Below are positions 46,603-58,000 of a DNA stretch of 64,000 bases, in pieces. The stretch is from Caenorhabditis elegans (lineage: Eukaryota > Nematoda > Chromadorea > Rhabditida > Rhabditidae). The DNA is taken from positions 12,152,001 through 12,216,000 of the forward strand of contig NC_003279.8 of NCBI RefSeq assembly GCF_000002985.6. Reading direction: 5' to 3'. The notes beneath the pieces are model-generated. The model ran no database searches. It saw nothing but the letters and a program-made list of their open reading frames with translations, and was not told the DNA's origin. The translations under genes and the position numbers were made by a program. How positions within the stretch are numbered: the stretch's first letter is position 1; every line of letters starts with the position of its first letter.

Positions 46603-46675
46603 GGCCTTGTGGCCTAATGGATAAGGCGTCTGACTTCTAATCAGAAGATTGCAGGTTCGATCCCTGCCTGGGTCA
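46603..46675 (+). tRNA. tRNA-Arg (anticodon TCT)
   Basis: A 73-nt cloverleaf: D-arm GCCTAATGGATAAGGC, anticodon stem TCTGA/TCAGA with loop CTTCTAA (anticodon TCT, 46636-46638), T-arm GCAGGTTCGATCCCTGC, discriminator A, then a T5 terminator at about 46681. Internal A and B boxes are present (GGTTCGATCC). The acceptor stem GGCCTTG/CTGGGTC has one U-U mismatch (position 6-67) and two G-U pairs, weaker than expected. It reads AGA codons. Confidence 0.92.
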
Positions 46676-46790
46676 AATGTTTTTGCAACACCTCATTAAC
46701 CGGATATTCAAATTTCCACACCTCACAAAGCATTCAGGATTCGGTTTTCCACCCCATATAATCCTTGTGTGATCCGAATCTCGGATAGTG

Positions 46791-46803
46791 CGCGCGCGCG
46801 CGC
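46791..46803. repeat. (CG)n tract
   Basis: GTGCGCGCGCGCGCGC, an alternating purine-pyrimidine run able to adopt Z-DNA, about 115 bases downstream of the tRNA gene. Confidence 0.85.
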
Positions 46804-48013
46804 AGACTTTTATTATGGAGAATTTAGGAGAGTGAAGGAAGTATTTGCATTTCTCATTTTCCTCACTAAATCGTCGCCCACTTAGACCCCTCTTCCTCCT
46901 TTATAGCCGTTCCGCGTAAAAGGCAACTTTCATTTATTGTGGTTTCGAAGTTTTGAAACACTTTTATGGTTCTCGACCAAAATTTACGATGCAAAATTAA
47001 CTGGAGAGCACATATTTCAGTCAAAATTCAAACTTTTCCAACTTTATCCTAGTACGATGCTCCGAAATCCCGCTCCTGATGCGGTCACAGTTTTCCTTTC
47101 ATTTGCATGTCGTTGTAACATTGTCCATTTCGTGGTTTTTCACCCTAATTGATATCCATTTAAGTTGAAGAGACTGGAGTGGAATAGTAACTTGTTTCCA
47201 ATGTATCTTCCATGTTGTTTTGTAGTATGACTTAGAGAGACCACCCACCGCCATCTTTTTTTCACTTTTTCATTCCTTTTTCACTTCTTGCAGCAGTTTT
47301 TCGGCTGGAAAGTTAGGCATTCTGTGCTAGTAATAAAAACGGCGAGTTTGCAACTATTGAAAGTAGTGCGGTTTTTGATTTCTGTACCTCATGCGATGCA
47401 AAATTTTATTAGGATCATTTTTGCAATTGGAAATTTTTTGCTAGCACCATTAGTTAAGGAGTTACGTGTGTTTAAAGGTTAGCAGGTGAGAGGAAGAGGC
47501 GCAGACCACGAGACACTCTGCCTCTCTGCGTCTCCCCCTCTCTATCAGCTAAACTTCAAACCGTTGTATTTCCTGAACGGCTGCAGATTTTTAAAAAATT
47601 TCAAAAGGTGAAATATTTGAAATGTTGCGCTGAACATTTTGGCAGTTGACTACTTTTTCGTAGCTTGGCTTATTTTGAAGATATTAAGACTTTCATTCAT
47701 CGAGACTTTTTCACGTAAAACCCCCTGACACCGGAAATCTTATGGTTCATTGACCATCAAATCTGTGACGCAACACGCGAAACCTGTTCATTTTCTGCAA
47801 GAAACTGTGAGAATTATTAAATTTTTTACAACCAACACAGCTTCACCTTTTCTCGATTGTAATCCCGTTTTGTCTCTGATTTTCAAGGTTTTTTGCCCCC
47901 AGCTTCAAGTAAGTTAGAATCTAGCCCCGTTCGTTCTAATCTCCTCGTCAGCTTCATCAAAAGTTTCCCGACGGAAACTTGTCCAATTTGTACCCGAAAA
48001 ATCAATCCAATTA

Positions 48014-48211
48014 CGGATTAGTGCTGCGAAAAGACAAAGAACAGGTCTCCCCGTTGATGGCGTAACGGTTTTCCCATGTGACATTACATAACGGTAAATT
48101 GGATGTCTGTAAGCTTTTGGTGCTTTCAGGTAGGCCTGGCGGGCCCTGTAGGCTCCCAGTAGTCCCACTGAAAATCGTCTCGGTGTCTATGCAAACTTGA
48201 CTTGTCGTCAT
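48014..48211 (-). other. Doubtful 66-codon open frame
   Basis: An ATG at 48211 opens a frame starting MTTSQVCIDTETIFSG and ending with CNVTWENRY and SLSFRSTNP. A second frame overlapping it is open to 47917. Composition is less AT-rich than the surroundings. No splice partner, domain or signal peptide was found. It may be a relic or a short unrecognised gene. Confidence 0.2.
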
Positions 48212-48399
48212 ACGTTATCTAGGTTAACAATCTCTAAAAATCTAGGCTTAAACTAGATATTAATCTTTAAAAAGTGTCTGCCATGCTTATATATTCTTCA
48301 GTTTTGCCATTACGTATACCTCAGTTTTTTGAAAATTTTTTCTTTATTCCTTTAAATTTTCGCCCAATATATATGTACCAGGGGTGGGCGGCAAACAAT

Positions 48400-48720
48400 T
48401 TTTCTGACAAGTCGGGATACTGGCAAATTGCCGGAATTGTTAATTTTCGGCAAATCGGCAAATTGCCAGAAATGAATATTTCCGGCAAATCGGCAAACTG
48501 GTAAATTGCCGAAATTACAAATTTCCGGCAGGTTGACAAACTGGCAAACTGTCAGAAGTGAAAATTTCCGGCAAAATTGGCAAACTGGCAAACTGCCGGA
48601 ATTGAAAATTTCCGGCAAATCGGCAAACCGGCAAATTGCCGGAATAGAAATTTTCGGCAAAATCATCACACTGGCAAATTGCCAGAATTGAAAATTTCCG
48701 GCAAATCGGCAAACTAAAAA
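48400..48720. repeat. TTGCCGGAATTGAAAATTTCCGGCAA minisatellite
   Basis: About nine degenerate units of 35-40 bp built on GGCAAACTGGCAAATTGCCG and GAAAATTTCCGGCAAATCGG. Each unit contains the self-complementary pair TTGCCGG / CCGGCAA. A partial inverted stretch follows at about 48833-48905. Confidence 0.88.
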
Positions 48721-50238
48721 AAATTTCCGATTTGCCGAATTTGTCGACAAAAACATTTTCCTAACAGCAAAACCCTGCCCGGTATGTACTATATGTTGTG
48801 GCCAAAGGTAGGCACCGCAAATAGTAGCTAGCCAGTTTGCCGATTCGCCGGAAATTTACAATTCCGGCAATTTGCCAGTTTGCCGATTTGCTGGAAATTT
48901 TCAGGTACCATAAACAGACACTACAGGCAAGCACTAGCAAATTGGTAGTTCAGGTACCATAGAATTTCTACAGGTAGTTTCTATATCTTCTAGGTAGAAG
49001 TTATAGGTAGGCACTATAGTAGAATAGGTAGGCAGGCAGGTAGATATCATAGATACCTACCGGCAAATATCTTTCAACACTGTTAGTAAGACAATTTATG
49101 CCCCTCCAATCAAATAATATGCAATCAAATAATTCAATATGATAAGCATAAAAATGATTGATCTAATATAATACATTTGAATTCTGTCTCCTCTTCCTTC
49201 TCAGCTTTACCCTCATATCGGCACTTCCCTTTGATTTCTGTTTCATAGCCTGTTTATGCGGGCGGAAAAACGTAAGGAGATTGTAGGCGTGGCCGCCCGA
49301 ATCGAGGGAAAGATGGAGGTGAAAGATTAGATCAGGAAAATTGGAAATGTTGAAGAGATTCCATTTTCGGGCCAAAAACGCTTCAAGTATGTACCTGCAA
49401 GCTTTTGGACAATACCAATCACTTGAAACTTTTTTTTCGAGATTGTTGAAAGGCTGATTTTTTGATGAATTTTGATGTTTTATGAGACTTTTTATGAAAT
49501 TCCAAAATCCAGATTATCGCTTGAAAATCCACATTTCTTGAAGGAATCCATGTATTTCTACAAAACTAGATGCTCAATTCATTTGAATTTTTACCGAAAA
49601 CTTGCTCAAGTCTTTTTCTTCCCAAAAATCAATTTTTAAAAAATTTAGGTAACATGGGTCGGAAGTTCTGACCTCTATTTCTACAACAATTTCTGCTCAA
49701 TTTATTTGAAATTTCACTGAAAACTTATTCAAATCTTCTTCTTTTCGAAAATCGAATTTTAAAAAATTTAGGTAACATGGGTCTTAAGCTATGTCAGTTC
49801 TAGTCTACCCTACTCATTTTTCCCCTTACTCACTACATCCTCACTACGTCCGATTTCAAGGTACCATATCTCAGGGAATCTCTAAGCTAGAAAAATCTTG
49901 TCAACTAGCAAGATATTTATCATTTCTTTGTCTGTCTTTTCACAACTGTCAACTTTTTGCTAGCTCCACTGGCTTTTGAGGTAGAAGACCTCAAAGTTCA
50001 GTAAGACCTTTCTCCCGTCACTTTTTTCCTTCCAAAGCTATCCTATCATAATGATAAGGATATATTGATAAGGTGAGAAATTGATATATGCAGATTGTGA
50101 AAAAAACAGTATCCGGATAGATAAACCCCTTTTTTGCAGTAAAATTCATCCCGATACCCAGTTTCCTCTCATTTTTTACATTTCCTCTGAATGTTTCAAT
50201 TTTCCTATTCAAAAACTGTGTGAGATTTCAGAATCGCC

Positions 50239-51475
50239 ATGGTTATGATACAGGACTCGTCGTCTTCTCAGCTACGTGAGAAGCGACCATTAAATACGCC
50301 GCCGAGATTCGTTTTCGGGAAACTTCACATTCATGTAAGTTACTTTGGAAGGTGATATCTTTGAAATGGAGGGAGATATCAAAAAGTTTTCAACTAGTAA
50401 ATTGTTGAGCAAGAAATTTTACACATTTTCGTAGTTGACAACTTTTCAATACCTCATACGGCCCCAGAGATAAAAGGCTGTAAAGTTGGAGAGAGAGAGA
50501 GTTGAGAAGCAGAGAGGCAGAGAGCCTCGCTGTTTGTGTCTCCCATCTCTCGGTATTCCAATCAAACTTTCCATTTTTCAGCACACAATGAACGTCATCG
50601 TAGCTGTCGGGGTGCTGGCAATCCTTATCATCATGGGAGCTCTTTACATGAAGTTCAGAAAGGCAATGTTCGTCATGATGGTCCCGTCTACAGTAACCGT
50701 GCTCACAGTTTTTGCAATCATTTCTAAGAGGCATCGATTTGTTTGGCCTGTTGTAGCGATTTCGGTGAGACTTTTTTGATAAGCATAGGTTTAGGCTAGG
50801 GCTTGGACTTAGGTTTAGGCTTAAGTTCAGGCTTATTGTTAGGCTTAAGCTTAGGCTTAGGCGTAGACCTAAACTTTAGCTCAGGCTTCGACTTAGTTTT
50901 AGGCTTAGGCTTAGGCTTAGGCCCAGGCATAGGCTCAGGCGTAGACCTAGGTTTAGTCTTAGGCTTACGCCTAGGCTCAGACTTAGACCTAGGTTTAGGC
51001 TTAGGCTTAGGCTTTGGCTTAGAAGAAGCTGAACCTTTCTGAAATTTATTCGCAAGCCCAAAAATCTTGAAAATTTCAGATGTTTCACGTGATTCTCTCC
51101 TGTTATGCACTCGTCATCTTCAGCTTTTACTTCTTCATAAAACCATACTACATCCTTATGATCTCCAACTGGATGTTTGATAGTAAGTGTGCAATTCATT
51201 GATAACCGCTCACGCTTTTTTTTCAGCAATGCATGGCGAGAAGAACGCGGCGTTCTACCTCCAGTCACTGGCAATGTACACGTTTCTGACGTGTTTCATG
51301 CTGTTCAACGCGTGGCAAGCCCATGTCGGAATTCACTATATTGTAAGTTCGCTCTATGGCACAGGAGTTTCATGTTATAATGTTCCAGGAGCACATCTTC
51401 TCCGAACGTGAAGAATCCGAGCCACAACAGCTCCACCAACCAACTATTGTTACAGTCAACAAGCCAATGTACTGA
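50239..51475 (+). CDS. Multi-pass membrane protein, 194 residues, family not recognised
   Basis: Exons 50239-50334, 50582-50764, 51080-51182, 51227-51342 and 51389-51475 join in phase. The cytosolic-type N-terminus is Ser/Arg-rich (QDSSSSQLREKRPLNTPP). Hydrophobic spans are MNVIVAVGVLAILIIMGALY, MFVMMVPSTVTVLTVFAII, WPVVAISMFHVILSCYALVI with FSFYFFIKPYYIL, and LQSLAMYTFLTCFMLFNAW, so four or five helices. The tail is acidic and Gln-rich (SEREESEPQQLHQP). A second Met (residue 3) is an alternative start. AATAAA occurs at about 51701. Size and layout resemble the nematode-specific small tetraspan proteins, but I cannot name one. Intron 2 contains interstitial telomeric repeats. Confidence 0.8.
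50335..50560. repeat. Composite repeat in intron 1 (GA-rich plus AT-rich halves)
   Basis: AAAAGTTTTCAACTAGTAAA and GTAGTTGACAACTTTTCAAT form a weak inverted pair, followed by GGAGAGAGAGAGTTGAGAAG. It is related to the repeats at 11225 and 25850. Confidence 0.55.
50781..51027. repeat. Interstitial telomeric repeats in intron 2
   Basis: About 40 degenerate GGCTTA/TTAGGC units on the plus strand, ending about 50 bases before the exon 3 acceptor. Confidence 0.88.
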
Positions 51476-51903
51476 TTGCTCATTTTTCATTTTCTCTGTC
51501 TCTCTACTCTAACACTAAGCTTTACCTCTGAACAAAACTTACACGAGAATCGCGCCAGCAGACTTTGCTGGCGCTTTTTCCGACAATCTAACACGCCAAG
51601 CTTTCAAAGTTGTTTTCAAAAAAACGAAGAGAAACTAACTTATTACTGATCTCCGGATCTTTTGCATTTTTATTAATTTTAATTTGTTTGTATTATATTG
51701 AATAAACCGTGAACTTCAAAAAAAATGTTTTGAATTATTTCTTTTGAAATTCAAAATTTAAAAATAAGAAAGAAATTCAAATTCCCGCGTAACCTTGATC
51801 TTTGAACTCTCCCCCCTCTGCCCTAGGAAATCCGAATCAATCGATAAATCAGTACTCGAATCGACTAACCTTCGAAGAAGCCCAACAACTAACCCCAACA
51901 AGA
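51476..51903. other. Intergenic, 3' flank and promoter of the PH-like gene
   Basis: Contains the poly(A) signal of the membrane-protein gene near 51701. From about 51795 to 51903 there is an open stretch in frame with the next gene (TFEEAQQLTPTR just before its ATG). This may be 5' coding if a possible acceptor ending near 51875 (ATAAATCAG) is used. Confidence 0.5.
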
Positions 51904-53779
51904 ATGTCTTGCGTTCAACAACAACGACGCTCCACCGGACTCCGCATCGCCGAGCGATTGAACAAGGTAAGCACACGGTTGTTTGGCCTAGAATGCGGGG
52001 GCTAGGCCATTACATCGACTGGGAGCCGGTGTCCGGCAACCGGCGACGGTGACCCAGTCTTCAGTGTTTTTTCCATGGGTACCGGTTTTCGGTTTTTCTG
52101 GCAACTGGGCTCAGGATAGCAGGCGCACGGGGTTCTGCCTGGCCTTATACTTTGGAATGGCCGGAGTCGATTTCCGGCGAAACCCGTGCAAGCGGTGCAC
52201 CTCAAGGCTACCAAATCTTTCGTGTTCCGTATTAGGGCAAAGTGCCGGCGAGCGGAGACCTAGGCGAGCATGTGGTGCCATTACGGCTGTCCCATTACGG
52301 GCTGATCTACAAAAAATGCAGGATTTTTTTGCCCAAAAAATGTGGCGTCAACACTTTCTTAACCATGCGAAATCAATTGAAAACTCTGCCGCATTTTTTG
52401 TAGATCTATGTATAAACCGAAATGAGACACTCTGAAACCATGTGGGCGAAGTCCGAAAAAATTTTTTTGGCGAATTCAGCGACCGACAAAACCACCAAGG
52501 TACTAGACCATAACCTTCCTATTTTTCAGTACATCACTCTTCCAAATCGCCACAGCTTCACAGTGGATTCCAAGGATGTGTTCCAACGTGGTCAGGTGCT
52601 CAGCTACATCCGATCCAAAGCACCCTTCCTGCTCGAACATATCTCCGAGGCAAAGGAGCGATTGATAACCGTGACGTCACGCGGTTTGATGATCATTTAC
52701 GAGAATGACGACCACGGATTGGTGATTGATTTGCGATCGGCCAGGAATGTTCTGTGCACTGCTGATCGTTCGAAAAAGCAGCGTCATGTAAATTGAGCCG
52801 TCTGACTCTTTCCTATTCAAATTCCAATAATTGTTGCAGTTCCGCTGTCACATCAAAATCCGCATGCAACGTGGCAATGTTCACCTCTTTGTCGGCCATA
52901 ATGATGTTCACAAGTGGACGTGCGCGATTATGAGAGCCGCCGGAAAGTGCTTGCCGTCTACAGAGCCCCGCGATGATGGAAGCCTTAATGTCGCGATGAT
53001 GACGGCGGTGGAGGATTCTGGAATCTTTGAAGAGATGTCGTCTACATCGTCAGCATCTTATGACTATGATGAGGATGATGAAGTCGACGAGGTGAAGCCC
53101 ACTGCCATCGAGCAAATGTAAGTGGGAAGTCGATGAGGTTTTGAAGCTCACATATGCGTGAAAATGGAAGAATGGCCGTGTAAAACCTCTAACACATGTT
53201 GTTATCACAATCTTGTGTCGATTTACGCAGCCTGTGTACTCCTCGAGGAGAAGACTTAATAATTAAAATTCTGGAATTTGGGCCATTTTTGTGAATTATT
53301 CTGACATTTTCCCGGTCAACTCAAGCATTTTAGGTGAAATCTGATGGAAACTGCATGAAAAATTAGCTAAAATGCTCTGAAATCGGGAATTTTAGCCGCG
53401 CCAGGCCTGCGTAAATCGGCACATGGCCGTGGAAGAGGTTTCACACGGCCAGCTCTTCCGTTTTTAAATTTCAAAATTTATATCATTTTCTCAACATCAT
53501 CCTTTCAGACCACTTCCCCATGTCTCCGTCCGGTCTCTTCGCCAGAAACTCGAGAAGGAGCTCGTCCTGAAGCCTAAGGAGCAAGTGCTCGCCGAGCAAC
53601 AACACAAAGCCAACTGCGATGAGCCAAGCTTTGTCTCTGAAATCTTCTGCACCCCAAGAGCAGTTTTCAGCGATGAAACTGTAGTTCTGCTGGAGCCAAC
53701 GAATGCCAGAGAGAGGAGAGAATACGAGGCGCAGGCGGACAGAGAAAATCAGTGGTGGACTAGATCTCTTCGGTGCTAA
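51904..53779 (+). CDS. PH-like domain protein, 289 residues
   Basis: Exons 51904-51966, 52530-52787, 52840-53117 and 53509-53779 join in phase. After a basic N-terminus (QQQRRSTGLRIAERLNK) the region of about 25-140 has the look of a pleckstrin-homology fold: beta-strand rhythm (YITLPNRHSFTVDSKDVFQR; RLITVTSRGLMIIYENDD; HIKIRMQRGNVHLFVGH), then a C-terminal helix with the conserved Trp (VHKWTCAIMRAAG, Trp 133). This would suit phosphoinositide or protein binding at membranes, but it is inference from pattern only. An acidic low-complexity stretch (YDYDEDDEVDEVKP, about 180-195) and a charged C-terminal region ending WWTRSLRC follow. Start alternatives: the frame is open upstream. Intron 1 has a family-A MITE and intron 3 a family-B MITE. 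AATAAA lies just after the stop. Confidence 0.75.
52270..52444. mobile_element. Family-A foldback MITE (copy 5) in intron 1
   Basis: ATGTGGTGCCATTACGGCTG … GAGACACTCTGAAACCATGTG, with inner GATCTACAAAAAATGCAGG / CCGCATTTTTTGTAGATC. Confidence 0.83.
53165..53457. mobile_element. Family-B foldback MITE with extra GGCCGTGTAAAACC tips, in intron 3
   Basis: Outer ATGGCCGTGTAAAACCTCT / AGAGGTTTCACACGGCCA and inner GTGTCGATTTACGCAG / CTGCGTAAATCGGCAC pairs. Confidence 0.83.
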
Positions 53780-55098
53780 TAGAATTCAATAAAGTATCTT
53801 ATTTTCCTCGTTTTACAAAAATTAGGGCTCCAGGGAAGCCTATATTGTTGCAGATTTTAGAAATTTCGAGATTTCAGTTTTCCAGCTCAGTTTCTCAAGC
53901 AGAAATACCAAAATTTTCAAAAGTTTGCACCCATGGTAACTCTTTTTATGTGACCATAAATATGTGAAAAGATCCAATAAAAAGTTAAGATGGGCTGCAC
54001 TATTTCGTCGTTTTCTTTTCCACCTCCTACAGTGAACAAATCGCGGCGCGCGCGTATTTTGTTTGTATGTTTTTCGGCCCCGATATGTGCAGCTAGTGAA
54101 AGGGAAAAGTGTTCCGTGTTCCCTCGGCGATGGTCAGTTTCCACAGTTTTTAGTTAATTTTTATAGGTTTTTTTTTAATTTTTCACAATTTTAGGGAAAA
54201 TTAGATATGAAGTAGAAATTTTTACACTGAAATCGACTTAGAATGCCTCTAAATTATGCAATTCCTTATTGTTAAATCTATTAAAATTCGGATAAAATTT
54301 TGACAGTGCAAAAATTAGCTAGAAATCTCAGTTTTGTCACCTTTTCCTGCCAGAAATTGATTGTTATTCAATGTCCATCTATTTTGTCTATTTTCGCTGA
54401 TTTAGGTGCATTTTCAGTAAATATGTGCTCAATTTTTGTTAATTTTGAACCTAAAAACTCGGTTTTCAAAGCTTTATCGAATTTTTAAAATGAAAATCTC
54501 CAATTTTACATGTTTTTCTACACACTTTGAACATTTTCGTTGACTTTTCGTAGTTTCTAACCCAATTTTTTGAAAAATTACAAAATCTTCTTATAAATTC
54601 ATTAATTCACCTTCCAAAATAATAGAAATAATTATTTCTATTAAAAACAATAAACATTGCCCGTCAAATATCGCGCCTGCGTCCCCTGCGGTGTTTGCGT
54701 ACATCATCGATCTCACTCTCTCCATCTCTCTGCGTCTCTCACCATTTGCCACGTCGCTGGCATCACTCTCACTCTCTCACTCACACACAACAAAACGCGG
54801 CGTTCTCTGGACGAATTGCCCGAATTCACGAATAAATCTGCAAATTACCGATGAAAATCGATTCGAAATTCGATTATTTATCCATATAATTATTGATATT
54901 TTGTCCCCTTGGCCCCCCGAATTCGCAAAAATGCCTATTTCCCACCAAATCTCACTCACTTCTTCTCACACTTTTTTCCAGTTCTTCTTGAGCATAATTC
55001 AAAGGTTGAGTTCGAATTGAATCCTGTGTAAATCTTCCCAGCAGACAAATTTTGGCTTTAAATAATTCGAAAATTATTGATTTTTCGTATTTTAAGGT
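53780..55098. other. Intergenic, promoter side of the RS-protein gene
   Basis: 3' flank of the PH-like gene, AT-rich middle, then at 54690-54795 a CT-rich segment (CACTCTCTCCATCTCTCTGC followed by GTCTCTC) like that at many worm housekeeping promoters. No gene. Confidence 0.5.
54700..54795. promoter_or_regulatory. CT-rich segment with CTCTGCGTCTCTC
   Basis: A pyrimidine-rich strip about 300 bases upstream of the RS-protein start codon containing TCTCTGCGTCTCTC. The motif is frequent in upstream DNA of broadly expressed C. elegans genes; regulatory function here is inferred. Confidence 0.35.
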
Positions 55099-58000
55099 AT
55101 GGACGACGAGGATTCACTTTTGGAACGAATCGCCGAAGTTGGTGAGTTTTAGACGATTTTTAGCCGTTTTTTCGTAATTTTTGAGTCATTTTACCCCAAA
55201 AAATTATATAAAATTAAAAAACAAAAAATGCAAAATTAAAGTAAAATGCTCAATTTCAGATAATCTAGAAGAAGAAGAAGAAGACGATGAAGTAGTGAAG
55301 TCAGGCTCTCCGGAGGCAGAAGCCGAAGCTCTGGACTATAACGAGGATCCAGAGGACGGAGAAGAAGGTGAAGAGAAGGAAGAAGCTTCGGAAGACGGAG
55401 AAATTGAGGAAAAAGCTGAGAAATCGGATAAAGAAGATGAAGAAGAGAAAGAAGACGGAGAACTTGAAGACGGCGAGCTCGAGGACAGTGATGACGGCGA
55501 AATTAAGGATGATGAGCCGCAAAAACGAGGTAGAAATTGAATTTTTTTTTTATTAAAATAATGGCTTTAAAGTAATTTCCATGAATTTCAGCGCCTATTA
55601 CGGCTCCAGCTGGGTCCGCTAGAAGGCCCATAGAGGTTGGTTCGAGTATGAATGATGTGAGTCGATGTTGTCCGTCTCGTTTTGCATGGAATCCTGAAAG
55701 TAGCCTGAAAAAAGCTAAAAATTGCAATTTTTCGTGTCAGAAATCGATTTTTATTCGTTGTTTCGTGCAATTTGGCACATTTTTGCTCTTTTTTCACAAA
55801 AAAAAAGCGCAAAAAATCGGACACCGGCAGGTGGAAACCCGAATTTCGCTATTTTTAAATTAATTTTCCCATAAAATAACCCACAAAGATCAATTTTCAC
55901 AGTGAAATACGTTTGAAAAGCCCCATTTTCAGTAAAAATGCAATTTTTGGAGTAGTTTTATCGATTAAACCGCAAATTTCGGATAAAACCTTCAATTTTT
56001 CTTGTCATAGCGGTTAGAAATCATTTTTTACTGGATTTCTACGATTTTTCGCTCATTTTGGCTCAATTTTAGTCGAAATGTGCACAAAATGCCCTTAAAT
56101 CAGGGAAAAATCGGTCAAAATGGGCAAAAAATAGTAAAAATTATGTGAAAAGCGATGGAAAACTGCATAATTGTGAATTTTATCCGATTTTTATCATTTT
56201 TCCGATAAAATTACCTATTTTTACTGCAAAACTCCAATTTTCCCAATTTTTAGCTTTCTTTTGTCGCTCATTTTAGTCAATTTTATTGGCTTTTTCTGTC
56301 TCAAAGCCTAATTTTCAGCGATTTTATTGATTTTTGTGAAATTTTTGAGCTTTTTGATGCATTTTAAGCATGATTTTTAACGTTTTTAATCATATTTTGT
56401 GTGAATTTTCTGCTTTCAACCCTCAAATTCTCAATTTTCAGAACCGAATTTCCCGTCCAATGGGTCGACAACTTCCACCAATCCGGAATCATCCATATGT
56501 GCCACGTCGCGAAGATCCTGGAACAGTTTCATGGGAAGCTGCACTTTTAGCAGCAAAAAGAGCTGTTAATGGTCGCGAAGGTTGGTAAAAATTGATTTTT
56601 CAGCTGAAAATCCGAATTTTTCAGTCCAAAAAACAGAAAAATCCGCAAATTTCGAAGAAAAACACTGAAATTTGCAGTTTTTCAGTGAATTTCAGAGCAA
56701 TTTTTGATTTTTGGAAGTAAAAAATTCGGCAAAAAATACAAAAAATCTCGGGAAAACTGGAAAAAACTCAAAAAAAACTCAAAATTTCCCTCAAAACCGA
56801 TAATACTAGCGATTTTTCAATAAAAGTCACTAATTTCATAGAAAATCTCCAATTTTACCACTTTTCATTAAATTTTTTTCAGTTTTCCTGCTGAAAATCT
56901 ACAAAATAGGCGAAAAACTGCCGACGTTTAGCTAATTTTCATGTTTTTAGACCATTTTTCAGTGTTTTAAAGCTTAAAAATGCTCCAATTTCAGACGCAG
57001 AAGCTGATCGAGGATCCACGTCACCTACGGATCCAGACAAACGGGCGATCCCATCGCTTTTGGACATCCGGACCCACAAACCACAAATGAAAGGTTTAAT
57101 TTTACGCGAAATTTGAAAATAAAACGAGGTTTTTCGGTCCATTTTTTGGCCATTCACCTCTAAAAATGCAATTTTCTACCTAAAAATTCAAATTTTTTCA
57201 GATCTCGGCCCACAAGTGATCTACCCGAATCGCGCGCCGCCAAATCCATCATCATCACAAAATCGATTTAAACGTGACTCCGCGCCATCGGCACCGGCTC
57301 GCGATGCTCCAATGTTTCGTGGCAGGACCATTAGTCAGCGCCAGGCGCCACCACAAATTACCCGCCGAAATTCGTCAAAATCACCGCCTGCACGTGGAAT
57401 TAGCTATTCGCCGTCGAAATTCGATGCTCACGAGATATCCAGTGATACAGATGAGGAAGCAATGCAGAAACGACCGCCGAGAGAGCGGAAAATTACACTG
57501 AAAAAGGCGAAACGGTCGTCTTCGGTGTCTTCGTCCACTTCTGAGTGCGTAAAAAGACTGTTTTTATGGGAAAATCGTCTAAAAATGTGTTTTTTTCTTC
57601 ATTTTCAACAAAAATCGCAAATTTGGCGCAAAAATTTGGTTTTTTTCGGCAAAATAATGTGTTTTTCCATTGTTTTTCAATTAAAAATTCGCAAGTGCGG
57701 CACGAAAAAAGGGGCGGGGTTTCGTTTTGCAAGTCTGCGGCGCGGCTTTTTATTTTCAGATTTTTCAAGGATTTATTCGTTTTTTTCTTTAAACTAAAAT
57801 TTTTTTTTTTTTTTTTTTTTCTTTAAACTAATTTCTATTAAACTAAAAACAGTGCCGCAGCCTTGCAAATCGAAACCACGCCCCTTTTTTCGTGCGGCAC
57901 ATGCGGATTGGAAATTTAACGCAACTAAAAATGGTTAAAATTACAATTTTTTCCCAAAAATTCGGAGAAAGTTGCAAAAAAATTGGAAAAATTGACGAAA

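Larger units (their letters stand above)
46804..50238. other. Gene-poor region between tRNA and membrane-protein gene
   Basis: Contains a composite CTGCGTCTC repeat (about 47455-47700), a doubtful minus-strand open frame (48014-48211), a minisatellite (48400-48720), TAGGCA-type words near 48990-49060 and an AT-rich half-repeat (about 49855-49990). The last 1 kb is the promoter side of the gene at 50239. No confident gene. Confidence 0.5.

Noticed and set aside
48400-48720. CRISPR-like regular repeats
   Set aside because: Units are degenerate and contiguous without unique spacers, in eukaryotic DNA; it is a minisatellite. The same applies to 16640-17210.
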